52,321 nt of DNA from a bacterium BMS3Abin11 (GTDB lineage: Bacteria; Pseudomonadota; Gammaproteobacteria; BMS3Bbin11), in the NCBI GenBank assembly GCA_002897635.1, contig BDTD01000020.1, positions 1-52,321 on the forward strand, written 5' to 3'. Position 1 is the first letter of the stretch; the number at the start of each line of letters is the position of its first letter. The translations under genes were made by a program, and so were the position numbers. The notes beneath the pieces are model-generated. The model was not told the DNA's origin, did not search any database, and saw only the letters and a list, made by a program, of their open reading frames with translations. This document shows positions 16,649 through 25,905 of the stretch, piece by piece.

Positions 16649-16882
16649 CTACCGAAAGGACGAAACGATCCCCCTGATATCTTTCTCATCAAATGGCCAA
16701 CCAAGTTCCTTTTCCCCATTGTCATAAGAAATCACCGGAATACGCAGCAGATAAGAGTGATATTTCTCAACATCCTCCTCAACATCAACAATGCTGACAT
16801 GGATTTCAGGGAAACGACGTAATATTGACAGCCCCTCGTCACACAAGGGACAGGCATATTTTGTATAATAGTCAATTTTCAT
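16649..16882 (-). CDS. Small glutaredoxin/DUF836-like thioredoxin-fold protein
   Basis: 77 residues from the ATG at 16882 (GAGGTG upstream). MKIDYYTKYACPLCDEG carries a CPLC redox motif near the N-terminus, followed by SIVDVEEDVEKY and a cis-proline-type loop RIPVIS, then ELGWPFDEKDI. This is the DUF836/YruB-like glutaredoxin fold. The in-frame extension to 16987 runs into the divergent gene and lacks a ribosome-binding site. The start lies only 16 bp from the start of the divergent CARDB gene. Confidence 0.8.
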   Translation of the reverse strand: MKIDYYTKYACPLCDEGLSILRRFPEIHVSIVDVEEDVEKYHSYLLRIPVISYDNGEKELGWPFDEKDIRGIVSSFR

Positions 16883-16898
16883 CAAAGACACCTCAAGA

Positions 16899-19190
16899 AT
16901 GTACTGCCGAAAGCAATCAAACATAGCCTGTTTTTTCAGCATAGTGTGCCAGCTATATCTGCTGTCTATGCTGATGCTGATAGGCACAACAGCCTCTGCC
17001 GCAGAAAAAAAACAAATCAGAATCGAACAGTTCTCGCTGAACCGCAGTGTCGCCTATCTTGGTGAAGAAATCAGTGCCGACATCACTGTCAGTGCGCAAG
17101 CTTCCTTACGAAGTAAAAAACTGCGTTTACGCTACTATCTTGACGAAAAAGAAATTGGCAGGCAAACCATTACTGCCTTTGATCCAGCAGGCAATGCCAC
17201 AACCATTTTTACATTTAAGGATTCTCCTGAAGGACGTTACCAGTTTCGTGTCGTGCTGGATATCGAAAACGAGAAAATCGAAGCAGATGAAGTCTCCCGC
17301 CAGCTTGCCATTCTCTCTCTGCCGACTGGCATGACAGAACAGCCATTGTCTACCGGGGTTGATGAAAAAACAATAACGGATGGCCCTGTTTCAGGCAAGC
17401 CTGACCTGGCGGCTGAGGAAATAAACTTCGATATCGCCTCTCCTCGTGTCGGTGAAAAGGTCCGAATAATTACAAAAATCTCTAATGCCGGTACCGTGCA
17501 GGCTGACAATGTAAAGATCCGTATATTTATCAATGGCCAACCCTATGGCAACGATATCACCATGAATATTGCCGCTGGTTCCCAGGTCAGTATTAATACC
17601 GAATTTAAAGCCACCCGTCAGGGTAAAAAGGATGTCCTCATCTTTATCAACCCGGATGGGAAAATTGATGAAAAATCCAACCGTAATAATCTGATAAGCA
17701 AAATGTTGATAGTTCGGCCTGCTGCAAAAGGGAAAAAATCCGGCACTATCATCGCCACACCCGAAGCCAGGGCAAAACAGGCCCGCTTGGCCAATCTTGT
17801 CATCTATATTGAAACCATTTCGGGTACGCATTACATCAGTGATGGAAAAGTGCGTTTCTACATCACAAATAATAGCCAATCAGCAACGACAAGGCCTTTT
17901 ATGATGGGTGTACAGCGGTTACAGGACAGCCCGGGCAAACTCTGGCTGATACGTAAACCGGTAAAAAGCCTGAAACCCGGTGAAACCGTAACTCTTGCGA
18001 TCAAATGGCCTAAAGATCAACTGTCTTCATCCAAACTGTTTGTAGCCACAGTAGACATCGAAGGTAAGATAGATGAGACAGATATCAGGGACAATCACAG
18101 CAGGCCCTTTCGTGTGTTATCCACATCCCCGATTCAAATAGCACCTAAACCAGGGCCAGTCAGGGCTAGCCCGGGGCCTGAAATCATCATCACCAGCCCG
18201 CGTACGAATGGCCGCCTGGCTGACAATGGAAAACTGATTGTAAACTGGCAGTCCAGTGGAGATGTCGGCTCGCTAGTGCACATTACTGTACAAAATAGCT
18301 GGACGAAAGAAATAGTCCTGAGCTCTACCGGCAATAATGACGGTGCCTATTCCGCCGACCTGTCTACACAGCCCGAAGGCAAGTACATACTGACTATCAC
18401 GTCTGAAAACAGAACTATTTCCTCGCTAAAAAGAATATTTCGGATTGCCCGGAAAAAATCAGAAGTCATACCGAAATTTGTTTCACCTGCAAACGGCAAC
18501 TCCTACCGGGGTGAACAACAGCTGAAAATTGTCTGGCCAGCAAGTCTCAGAATAGTATCAGGACAACAGCTTGATCTTGTTCTGCTGGAAAGTAGCAGCA
18601 AGAAAATTGTAAAACTCAATAACAATCCTGTGGCAGCCAGGAAGGGGCAATTTATCTGGCAGGTTCCTGATGATGGCAGTGTCTTTGGTATCTATAAACT
18701 GCAAGCCCGTTCTGTCGATGGCAGAGTCCTTGCTGTTACCAATAAAATTGAGATACTGCCTAACTTTGTTAGTTTCGAACAACTGTCGTCAAAACGTGGT
18801 AAAGAGGAGATTCAGACTGACCTTGAAATTGCCAGGACCAGCTTCAAGGGGCAAAACATGGAATTCCTGATAATGAACAACGGCCCGGCAGATATTAGTG
18901 CATCCGGCATGTATGGCTACAAATTCACATCCTATTTTGTGCGTAAAATACCCATTACATCCGATGAGGACCTGGTCATTTGTAACAGTACGCTACTCTC
19001 AGAATTACCTCAGGGTGAAGGACAGGTCATCTCGCTAGGCCGCGACCCTGATTGCCCTCTCGGGGAACGTGAACTCGGCGCTAAGTTTGAGTATGTGGTT
19101 AACCGCTTTACCTTGCCAATACTTGACAATCAGTATCTGATAGACCCTAAGCCGCTGAACAATATTTCTAAATTTTACTGGCCTGATTGA
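16899..19190 (+). CDS. Large secreted CARDB-domain protein
   Basis: 763 residues with a signal peptide (CFFSIVCQLYLLSMLMLIGT, cleavage near TASAA). Several Ig-like beta domains follow: an N-terminal one (about 40-130), a CARDB domain (about 165-270, KPDLAAEEINFDIASPRVGE and SNAGTVQADNVKIRIFI), a second CARDB-like one (about 290-410, GKVRFYITNNSQSA, DIEGKIDETDIRDN) and two Kre9/Knh1-like repeats (about 425-515 and 525-620, each with a W-x-S/P-G-type start and a GxYxA/xL finish). No catalytic motif is visible. It probably acts in the periplasm or at the surface in adhesion or protein scaffolding. Confidence 0.7.
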   Translation: MYCRKQSNIACFFSIVCQLYLLSMLMLIGTTASAAEKKQIRIEQFSLNRSVAYLGEEISADITVSAQASLRSKKLRLRYYLDEKEIGRQTITAFDPAGNATTIFTFKDSPEGRYQFRVVLDIENEKIEADEVSRQLAILSLPTGMTEQPLSTGVDEKTITDGPVSGKPDLAAEEINFDIASPRVGEKVRIITKISNAGTVQADNVKIRIFINGQPYGNDITMNIAAGSQVSINTEFKATRQGKKDVLIFINPDGKIDEKSNRNNLISKMLIVRPAAKGKKSGTIIATPEARAKQARLANLVIYIETISGTHYISDGKVRFYITNNSQSATTRPFMMGVQRLQDSPGKLWLIRKPVKSLKPGETVTLAIKWPKDQLSSSKLFVATVDIEGKIDETDIRDNHSRPFRVLSTSPIQIAPKPGPVRASPGPEIIITSPRTNGRLADNGKLIVNWQSSGDVGSLVHITVQNSWTKEIVLSSTGNNDGAYSADLSTQPEGKYILTITSENRTISSLKRIFRIARKKSEVIPKFVSPANGNSYRGEQQLKIVWPASLRIVSGQQLDLVLLESSSKKIVKLNNNPVAARKGQFIWQVPDDGSVFGIYKLQARSVDGRVLAVTNKIEILPNFVSFEQLSSKRGKEEIQTDLEIARTSFKGQNMEFLIMNNGPADISASGMYGYKFTSYFVRKIPITSDEDLVICNSTLLSELPQGEGQVISLGRDPDCPLGERELGAKFEYVVNRFTLPILDNQYLIDPKPLNNISKFYWPD

Positions 19191-19236
19191 CATCTGAAGA
19201 CTCTACAAAGTTGTTTAGGGCACAGGGGGTAATTAT

Positions 19237-19286
19237 GTAGGTGAGAATTCATTCGCACAGCACTGTTCGAATGAATTCGAACCTAC
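19237..19286. repeat. Dispersed palindromic repeat, family A, copy 1
   Basis: Inverted arms GTAGGTGAGAATTCATTCGC (from 19237) and GAATGAATTCGAACCTAC (to 19286) enclose a short loop. The same element in longer form lies at 25790-25870. It resembles REP-type intergenic palindromes and lies 3' of the CARDB gene and convergent with the ABC operon. Confidence 0.7.
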
Positions 19287-19369
19287 AGTAATGTTCTATC
19301 TCAGGAGATTACTATTCCAGGACTAGCGTGAATACCAGAAAAATCGACAAAATATTATTGGGGCGACTA

Positions 19370-20185
19370 TTACATTTTACTTTGAGCTTTTACTATTTTA
19401 ACGAGCATCAGTAGTCCCGCTCCCAGTAAAACAATGGCAGGACCGCTGGGCAGGTCAAGGTAGAATGACAGTAATAAACCACCGACTGTTATCAGTACGG
19501 CACTGATAAAGGCATAAAACATTACCACACGAATTTTTGCTGCCAGTGCAAGACCAATCAACGGTGGGATGGTAAGCAGTGCCATAACAAGAATAATGCC
19601 TACTGCCTGGATCATCAGGACGATGGCGACACTATTCATCACCATCAGTATCAACAGAACTGTACCAACCGGTAACCCACGTAGGCGGGCAAATTCATCA
19701 TCGAAACTCACTGCAACCAGCTGGCGAAATAATATTATTGTCAGCAGCAGGTTAAGCATGCTGAAGCCTGCCATCCAGTACAACTGTGCCCTGCTTGTCG
19801 TAAGAATATCACCAAATAAATAGGGTATTAGATCCGGCGCATAACCCGGCGTTATCGATACAAACAGTACTCCCGCGGCCATGCCGGTCGCCCATAATAT
19901 GCCTATGGTCGCATCGGCAGGCTGGCTCTGCCTGAGGATGACACGAGTAATGGCTGCAGCCGACAGGATAGCGACGAACATAGCCCCCAGGAATGGATTG
20001 ATACCCAGAAAATAGGCCCCACCCAGGCCAGCAAAAGCACCATGTGAAATACCGCCACTTAGAAAAACCAGTCTTTTGATGACAATAAAGGTACCTGTGA
20101 TTGCACACAGAACTGACACCAGCAGACTGGCTGCCAGCGCATTCTGCATGAAGTCGTATTGCAATGCCGCTGACAGGCCGGTCAT
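19370..20185 (-). CDS. Metal ABC transporter permease (ZnuB/MntB-like)
   Basis: 271 residues and about 8 predicted membrane segments, with the ABC-3 family pattern: GTFIVIKRLVFLSGGISHGA, AFAGLGGAYFLGINP, FDDEFARLRGLPVG (cytoplasmic coupling helix) and MVMNSVAIVLMIQAVGIILV. It is the membrane channel of a zinc/manganese-type importer. The start overlaps the stop of the ATPase gene by 4 bp (ATGA), so the three genes form one operon (binding protein, ATPase, permease). Confidence 0.88.
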   Translation of the reverse strand: MTGLSAALQYDFMQNALAASLLVSVLCAITGTFIVIKRLVFLSGGISHGAFAGLGGAYFLGINPFLGAMFVAILSAAAITRVILRQSQPADATIGILWATGMAAGVLFVSITPGYAPDLIPYLFGDILTTSRAQLYWMAGFSMLNLLLTIILFRQLVAVSFDDEFARLRGLPVGTVLLILMVMNSVAIVLMIQAVGIILVMALLTIPPLIGLALAAKIRVVMFYAFISAVLITVGGLLLSFYLDLPSGPAIVLLGAGLLMLVKIVKAQSKM

Positions 20186-20979
20186 TTGTCTGAGCCATGA
20201 TGTGTACAGGCCGCGGCAGAAGGATCAGCATGATCCTGTAACACTCTATGCGGTACGCCATGAGCAACCAGCTCAACCGGGCAGCCGTAGGCCTCATCAA
20301 GACAACCGCTGGCAAGCTCCGCATCGCCATGATAAAAGAGGGTACGATTGACGCAGGCAATATGTAGGACATTCGATGCGAAAGATGTAATGTCATGCGT
20401 GACGACAACGATGGGGATGTTTTTGTTAAGCTCCGTCAGCATGCTTGATAACTTGAAGCGTGAACCCGGATCGATTGAGGCTATGGGTTCATCCAGAAAT
20501 AGAATGTCGGGATTACAAACGAGTGCCCGTGCAATCATTACCCTCTGCAATTGCCCGCCTGATAACTGCCCTACCGGTTTATCGGAAAGTGCATCCAGCC
20601 CCAGTTGATGCAGAATATCTGTAGTAAGATCCTGATCTCGGTCTGACACCCTCTGCCACCAGAGATGGCCGCTCATCCGGCCCATCAACACTACATCCCG
20701 CACAGACAACGGAAACTCGCGCTCAAAGGTCGCAAACTGGGGTACATATCCAATCTGATGCTGGGCTGAAAAACCGGGCCAGGTGATTTGTCCGGCATCA
20801 GGTTTCAATAAACCCAGGATGAGCTTCAGTAAGGTTGTTTTACCGCCACCATTGGGACCGATAATGGCCAGATAGTCTGTTGCATAGATATCCAGGCTTA
20901 CATCCTTCAGCGCAGGTTCATAACCATATGAGAACGATACATCACGCACAGAAATCAGTGGTGTTTTCCTGTCAGTCAT
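20182..20979 (-). CDS. Metal ABC transporter ATP-binding protein (ZnuC-like)
   Basis: 265 residues with Walker A GPNGGGKTTLLK (about 38-49), Q-loop YVPQFATF, ABC signature LSGGQLQRVMIARAL, Walker B DILFLDEP and switch histidine VTHD. The C-terminal ~50 residues (CVNRTLFYHGDAELASGCLD and after) follow the ZnuC pattern. It energises import of a divalent metal with the adjacent permease. Both ends overlap its neighbours by 4 bp. Confidence 0.9.
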   Translation of the reverse strand: MTDRKTPLISVRDVSFSYGYEPALKDVSLDIYATDYLAIIGPNGGGKTTLLKLILGLLKPDAGQITWPGFSAQHQIGYVPQFATFEREFPLSVRDVVLMGRMSGHLWWQRVSDRDQDLTTDILHQLGLDALSDKPVGQLSGGQLQRVMIARALVCNPDILFLDEPIASIDPGSRFKLSSMLTELNKNIPIVVVTHDITSFASNVLHIACVNRTLFYHGDAELASGCLDEAYGCPVELVAHGVPHRVLQDHADPSAAACTHHGSDK

Positions 20980-21836
20980 TTAGCTGCCTCCTTGAGTTTC
21001 TCCACGGCTGCTTTCATCTTGCGCATCATGTGCATCCAGTCCGGATCCATTGGATCGACTACCAGCACCTCTATCTGCAACTGTGCGGCAATGATACCTG
21101 CCAGGCGCTGATCTGCACCGGGCGAACTGATGATAAAACTGATGTTATTTTTTTCTGATCTCCTGATTAAGCTTGAAAGACTTCCCGGGTCAGGGGCCTT
21201 CCCTTCCACTTCAATGGCAAGCTGCCGTAAACCATAATCCTGACTAAAGTGACCCCAGGCAGGATGATAAACCAGCAGCTCACGAAACTGGCTTTGTGCC
21301 ACTTGCTCTCTGATCTGTTTATCAAGTTTTTTTATTGCTGTCTCCAGCTTAAGCAGATTTTTCTGGTAATACTCCGCATTTTCTGGATCAAGTCGCGCAA
21401 GACTGTCAGCTACAACACGTGCTGTAGCCATCATAATCGATGCACTTGTCCAGAGATGCGGATCGGTGCCCTTCAGTATCCATGCCGGCTGCATCTGTTT
21501 CGCCACATCAAACATGCTGATCCATGTAGCCTTGCTGTCGGGATTTCTATATGGAGTGATATACCTTGCTTCAAAAAATAGCGCAGGATGGCCAACAATA
21601 AATTGTATATCGGCCTGTCGGGAGCGGGCCAGTTTGCGCGGGCTGGGCTGCGCGGACTTCGGTACACGGCCTTCAGGGATCATTGTCAGCAGATCGACAT
21701 GATCGCCTGCAAGCTGATTCACCAGCCATGCCTGAGCCGGGACAGTGACTGATACCAGTAAGCGTGCGCTGGCATCAGACCATGGCGACAGGATGAAAAT
21801 AACTGCAAAAAGAAAGGATGAAAGTCTCAAGGGCAC
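20976..21836 (-). CDS. Metal ABC transporter substrate-binding protein (ZnuA-like), atypical metal site
   Basis: 286 residues with a signal peptide (LSSFLFAVIFILSPWSDASA). The fold is that of ZnuA/TroA: VTVPAQAWLVNQLAG, DPHLWTS (H127), YHPAWGHFSQDYGL (H191, H196) and a final DPMDPDW. The first ligand histidine, normally in P-H-x-Y-x-P, is missing: residues 59-64 read PKSAQP. There is no histidine-rich loop. The protein therefore probably binds a metal with a changed site, or another ligand. No Zur-type operator was recognised upstream. Confidence 0.82.
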   Translation of the reverse strand: MPLRLSSFLFAVIFILSPWSDASARLLVSVTVPAQAWLVNQLAGDHVDLLTMIPEGRVPKSAQPSPRKLARSRQADIQFIVGHPALFFEARYITPYRNPDSKATWISMFDVAKQMQPAWILKGTDPHLWTSASIMMATARVVADSLARLDPENAEYYQKNLLKLETAIKKLDKQIREQVAQSQFRELLVYHPAWGHFSQDYGLRQLAIEVEGKAPDPGSLSSLIRRSEKNNISFIISSPGADQRLAGIIAAQLQIEVLVVDPMDPDWMHMMRKMKAAVEKLKEAAK

Positions 21837-21877
21837 CCTATAGTTGTTGAATGAAAATTGTAAATCAAGGCATCTGT

Positions 21878-23329
21878 TTAAAAACTTTTTGCGTTGACCA
21901 GAAAATGTACCCAGATACTTGCGATATAACCAAGACCAATGGCCCAGCTCCAGCGTAAATGAACAAAAAATGTATAGTCACCCCGAGCCTGCCCCATCAA
22001 CGCCACGCCTGCCGCTGACCCGATCGACAGCAAGGATCCGCCAACACCTGCAGTAAGTGTCACCAGCAACCATTGTCCCTGAGACATGTCAGGTTGCATG
22101 GTTAATACTGCATACATTACTGGTATATTATCAACGATTGCCGAGACGAGCCCGACCAGAATATTAGCCCAGGTCGGCCCCAGGCCGGTATACAATGCAT
22201 CGGAGAGTAATGCCAGATACCCCAGGGTACCGAGACCGGCTACAGACAGGACTACACCATAGAAAAACATCAAGGTGTCCCATTCCGCCCGCTTCATACT
22301 AATAAAGATATCGAAAGGCTTTCTTTTCAGTTTGTAGTGTTTGGAGAGGAGTTCCTTATCAATATCAGCAACACTTTCAAGGAATGCCAGCTCTTCATCA
22401 TTTCTAACATCCTTCTTTTCATACATACGAATACGGTAACCCCAGAACTGCAGTAAACCAAGGCCAGTCATCATGCCCAGCACAGGCGGTAAATGCAGAA
22501 AATTATGCGCAGCAACAGCCAGGCTTATAGTGAGCACAAACAGGCCAATTATGACAAAACCACCAAATTTTACTTCGACCTTTTCTAGTACGGGATCAGG
22601 TTTTCCTTTTGATATAGTCAGGGAAAGAATAAATGCAGGAACAAGCCAGTTGACCAGTGAAGGGGTAAAGAGTTTGAAAAAATCAGCAAATTCAACTACC
22701 CCTTTTTGCCAGACCATAAGAGTAGTAATATCGCCGAAAGGACTGAAGGCGCCACCTGCATTGGCGGCGACAACAATATTTATAAGTGACAGAGTTACAA
22801 ATCGCGTTCGTCCAACACCTACAGACATCACCACAGCAGCCATTAACAGGGATGTCGTCAGGTTATCGGCAAGTGGAGAAATAAGGAATGCCAGCAGACC
22901 GGTAATCCAGAATATACTCCTGTAGGTAAAACCAGCAGAGCATAACCAGGCGCGCAATGCCTCAAAGATATTTCTTTCCTGCATGGCATTAATATAGGTC
23001 ATGGCTGCCAACAGGAATAACAACAGTTCTCCATACTCCAGCAGGGCATCGCTAACCGCTACTCCAGCCGTATGGTAATCACCCTGAGCGACATAGGCGA
23101 TACCGACCAGGGCCCAGATAATACCGGCAGACACCAGCACAGGTTTGGATTTTCGCAGGTGTAAAAACTCTTCACCAATAACAAGTGTATAAGCAATAAC
23201 AAACACCAGTACTGCAAGCACACCATACCAGCTTACAATCAGATCCAGTTGCTCCGCAACTACATTCGCCTGGCCGGCTGGTGATATGAATAAGATAGCG
23301 AAAAACATCGATAATTTGCTTAAATACAT
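21878..23329 (-). CDS. nhaD: NhaD-type sodium/proton antiporter
   Basis: 483 residues with about 12 membrane segments and an N-terminal signal-like helix (MYLSKLSMFFAILFISPAGQ). Characteristic NhaD segments are present: LVIGEEFLHLRKSKPVLVSA, LLFLLAAMTYINAMQERNIF, FLISPLADNLTTSLLMAAVV, NIVVAANAGGAFSPFGDITT and SAIVDNIPVMYAVLTMQPD. It exchanges cytoplasmic Na+ (or Li+) for protons, as expected in marine or haloalkaline bacteria. It is separated by 41 bp from the metal transporter operon on the same strand. Confidence 0.9.
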   Translation of the reverse strand: MYLSKLSMFFAILFISPAGQANVVAEQLDLIVSWYGVLAVLVFVIAYTLVIGEEFLHLRKSKPVLVSAGIIWALVGIAYVAQGDYHTAGVAVSDALLEYGELLLFLLAAMTYINAMQERNIFEALRAWLCSAGFTYRSIFWITGLLAFLISPLADNLTTSLLMAAVVMSVGVGRTRFVTLSLINIVVAANAGGAFSPFGDITTLMVWQKGVVEFADFFKLFTPSLVNWLVPAFILSLTISKGKPDPVLEKVEVKFGGFVIIGLFVLTISLAVAAHNFLHLPPVLGMMTGLGLLQFWGYRIRMYEKKDVRNDEELAFLESVADIDKELLSKHYKLKRKPFDIFISMKRAEWDTLMFFYGVVLSVAGLGTLGYLALLSDALYTGLGPTWANILVGLVSAIVDNIPVMYAVLTMQPDMSQGQWLLVTLTAGVGGSLLSIGSAAGVALMGQARGDYTFFVHLRWSWAIGLGYIASIWVHFLVNAKSF

Positions 23330-23398
23330 TCTTTTTTTCCTGCTATATAATCAATGAAGCACCGACCAAACGAGCGATTTTAAAACATTAAGCTGCCT

Positions 23399-24154
23399 GT
23401 GAATAATAATATTAAAAATAATAAGCCAATACGCCTGTCAAAACTGATGTCGCAGCAGGGAATTTGCTCACGCCGAGAAGCTGATCGCTACATTGAGCAG
23501 GGTCTAGTGATGGTTGATGGTAAGACTATCGACAAACTGGGCACTAAAATTTTCCCCGACCAGCACATCAGCCTGGTAAAAAGTGCCAGAGCGCAGCAGC
23601 AGTCCCGTATTACTATCTTGCTCAACAAACCTGTAGGCATTGTGTCCGGGCAGGCTGAAGTGGGATATAAGCCTGCAATACGCCTCATCCTGCCGCAAAA
23701 TCAGTATTTATCATCCCCCTGGGAAAAGAAAAAATTCAGCACACATATACTACAGGGTCTCGCTCCTGCCGGCAGACTGGACATCGACTCGCGCGGTTTG
23801 CTGGTACTAACCCAGGATGGCGTAATAGCAAAACAACTGATCGGTGCAGACAGCTTAATTGAAAAGGAATATCTGGCCTGGGTGCAAGGAAAAATCACGG
23901 ATGAAGGCCTAAGTAGACTCCGTCACGGCATCCAGCTCGATGGTAAAAAACTAAAGCAGGCAAAAGTCTATCAGCTGAACCCAACGCGCCTGAAAATCAT
24001 ACTCAGGGAAGGAAAGAAACGCCAGATACGGCGCATGTGTGAAGAGGTGGGTTTAAAAGTTACCGGGCTCACACGCACCCGTATAGGAAATATCAAATTG
24101 GGTGACATGCCAACTGGGCAGTGGCGTTATCTTCGGGATGATGAGGGGTTTTAA
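23399..24154 (+). CDS. RluF-like pseudouridine synthase
   Basis: 251 residues from a GTG start. The S4 RNA-binding domain occupies residues 11-60 (IRLSKLMSQQGICSRREADR) and the RsuA/RluB/RluF catalytic domain follows: ILLNKPVGIVS (73-83), AGRLDIDSRGLL (124-135, catalytic D128) and RQIRRMCEEVGLKVTGLTRT. It isomerises uridine to pseudouridine in rRNA or tRNA. The IEQG and NKPVGIVS pattern is closest to RluF by eye; RluB/RluE cannot be excluded. An ATG at 23447 would cut the S4 domain, so the GTG is preferred. Confidence 0.82.
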   Translation: MNNNIKNNKPIRLSKLMSQQGICSRREADRYIEQGLVMVDGKTIDKLGTKIFPDQHISLVKSARAQQQSRITILLNKPVGIVSGQAEVGYKPAIRLILPQNQYLSSPWEKKKFSTHILQGLAPAGRLDIDSRGLLVLTQDGVIAKQLIGADSLIEKEYLAWVQGKITDEGLSRLRHGIQLDGKKLKQAKVYQLNPTRLKIILREGKKRQIRRMCEEVGLKVTGLTRTRIGNIKLGDMPTGQWRYLRDDEGF

Positions 24155-24159
24155 AGACA

Positions 24160-24192
24160 GAGGAAAGGTTAAAGGGGAAAGGAAAATCAAAA
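24160..24192 (+). repeat. Dispersed repeat, family B, single arm
   Basis: GAGGAAAGGTTAAAGGGGAA and the following AGGAAAATCAAAA recur exactly at 35018-35050, where an inverted copy of the arm is also present. Here only one arm is seen, directly after the pseudouridine synthase gene. Confidence 0.65.
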
Positions 24193-24669
24193 ATGCAAAC
24201 CTCTCACATGGAAACTGGAACTTGAATCATTGATAAAATCATTAGAAAACACTAATGTACGACACTTACACACAAGCCGCGCAAGCCCGTCAGAGAGCAA
24301 TTGAAAATGTTTATCGTGGGTGTCGTCAAAATTGTTCAAATGAGATTTATTACAAGCACCTCATGAGAGAATATAAGTTATTAATAATATTCACTTAATA
24401 TGCTTTTTACACGATTGAAATTCTGCCGCAACTATGGAAATATTGAATTTGTATGCATATATCAATATAAATAGACTTTCGTAAATCTTCACAGAACGAG
24501 CACTTCGCAAATGCCGCTAAAGAAGAATACAATGCACTGCCAAATAGATGGGTCTGAACGAAAAAATTAATTTCATTCTCATTGAACTCACACGCATAAA
24601 AGCAACTAATTTATTTCCGAGGATAATTGTCAGGAATTTGCCAGAATCATGCAAAAATAGCACAGCCGA
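24193..24669. other. Intergenic stretch upstream of pyrD
   Basis: About 480 AT-rich bases. A 47-codon frame at 24255-24398 (MYDTYTQAAQARQ...) has no ribosome-binding site and no recognised relative. I see no RNA gene or regulatory element that I can name. Confidence 0.3.
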
Positions 24670-25773
24670 ATGTATAAACATCTTCTCCGCCCCCTGTTTT
24701 TCAGATTTGACCCTGAATTTACACATGAACTGACTCTGGAGTGGCTTTCCTGGGCAGGTAAACTCAGCCCTGTAATATCCCTGTTGCAGCGACTGTACGG
24801 TAACCGTGTGCATGAGCTGCCGGTCAATCTCATGGGAATACACTTTCCCGGCCCTGTGGGACTGGCAGCTGGCCTGGATAAGGAAGCACGTTGTATCACT
24901 GCATTAAGCACATTCGGCTTCAGCCACCTGGAACTGGGCACCGTCACACCTAAACCCCAGCCCGGTAATCCTGCACCAAGAATGTTTCGTCTGCCCAGAC
25001 ATCTGGCCATCATCAATCGCATGGGGTTTAACAGCGGCGGCATACAGCCGTTTCTTGAAAACATTGCCAGCACAAGAAAATCCATCCCCCTGGGAATAAA
25101 TCTGGGTAAGAATGCCAGTACATCTATTAAGCAGGCTGCCGAGGATTATATTTCAGGCCTCAAACAGCTCTACCTGTATGCTGATTACTTCACAATTAAC
25201 ATCTCTTCGCCCAACACAAAAGATCTGCGTGATTTGCAGTCTGAGGATGCACTGGATGACCTACTGAAGAAAATAATGAAAACACGCAAAGAACTGGCAG
25301 ATGATTTTAAACGCACTATCCCGGTCGCGGTAAAGATCTCTCCGGACATTGAAAACAGCAGTATTCCTGCCTTTGCTGCCCTGCTGGTAAAACATAAGAT
25401 AGATGCAGTCATTGCCACCAACACCACCATCGACCACTCCTCTGTTGCCGACAGCGAGCATGCCGATGAAGCAGGTGGTCTGAGCGGCATGCCTCTACAG
25501 GACAGAGCCAATGAGGTGGTCGCCCTGCTCTACCAGGAACTCCAGGGAAAAGTACCGATCATTGGTGTCGGCGGAATTTTCAATACCGAAGACGCCTGGC
25601 AGCGAATGCTCGCCGGGGCGGAGATGGTGCAGATCTACAGTAGCTTTATTTACAATGGGCCTGGCATTGTCAGGGAGATCGTCAATGGACTGGCGAAACG
25701 TGTTGAAGCGTCAGGTTTCAGCTCGTTGCAGGAAGCGGTCAGGTCAGCACGAGCAGTCACTTACGACTCATGA
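24670..25773 (+). CDS. pyrD: Dihydroorotate dehydrogenase (quinone), class 2
   Basis: 367 residues. The N-terminal helical membrane-associating part (FRFDPEFTHELTLEWLSWAG) marks class 2 enzymes, which pass electrons to quinone at the inner membrane. FMN/orotate-binding segments are visible: GLAAGLDKEARC, ELGTVTPKPQPGNPAPRMFR, INRMGFNSGG, NISSPNT (177-183, catalytic serine), KISPD, ATNTTI, and IIGVGGIF with GAEMVQIYSSFIY. It oxidises dihydroorotate to orotate in pyrimidine synthesis. It stands alone between repeats. Confidence 0.95.
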   Translation: MYKHLLRPLFFRFDPEFTHELTLEWLSWAGKLSPVISLLQRLYGNRVHELPVNLMGIHFPGPVGLAAGLDKEARCITALSTFGFSHLELGTVTPKPQPGNPAPRMFRLPRHLAIINRMGFNSGGIQPFLENIASTRKSIPLGINLGKNASTSIKQAAEDYISGLKQLYLYADYFTINISSPNTKDLRDLQSEDALDDLLKKIMKTRKELADDFKRTIPVAVKISPDIENSSIPAFAALLVKHKIDAVIATNTTIDHSSVADSEHADEAGGLSGMPLQDRANEVVALLYQELQGKVPIIGVGGIFNTEDAWQRMLAGAEMVQIYSSFIYNGPGIVREIVNGLAKRVEASGFSSLQEAVRSARAVTYDS

Positions 25774-25789
25774 ACTGGACTCGAATCCT

Positions 25790-25870
25790 GTAGGTGCGAA
25801 TTCATTCGCACAAGATTTTTCCGGACCATTGAAACACACGGTATCAATGTGCGAATAGATTCGCACCTAC
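25790..25870. repeat. Dispersed palindromic repeat, family A, copy 2
   Basis: GTAGGTGCGAATTCATTCGC (from 25790) and its near-complement ending ATTCGCACCTAC at 25870 form a hairpin with a loop of about 35 bp. It matches the repeat at 19237-19286 and lies between the convergent ends of pyrD and the DUF938 gene. Confidence 0.75.
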
Positions 25871-25905
25871 ATTTACTTCTTTCTTGTATATTGCGGAGAT
25901 GACTT

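Noticed and set aside
21837-21877. Zur-type operator before the metal transporter operon
   Set aside because: No palindrome resembling the Zur consensus is visible in the short upstream gap.
24255-24398. 47-codon frame upstream of pyrD
   Set aside because: No ribosome-binding site, no recognisable motif, and it sits in an AT-rich non-coding stretch.
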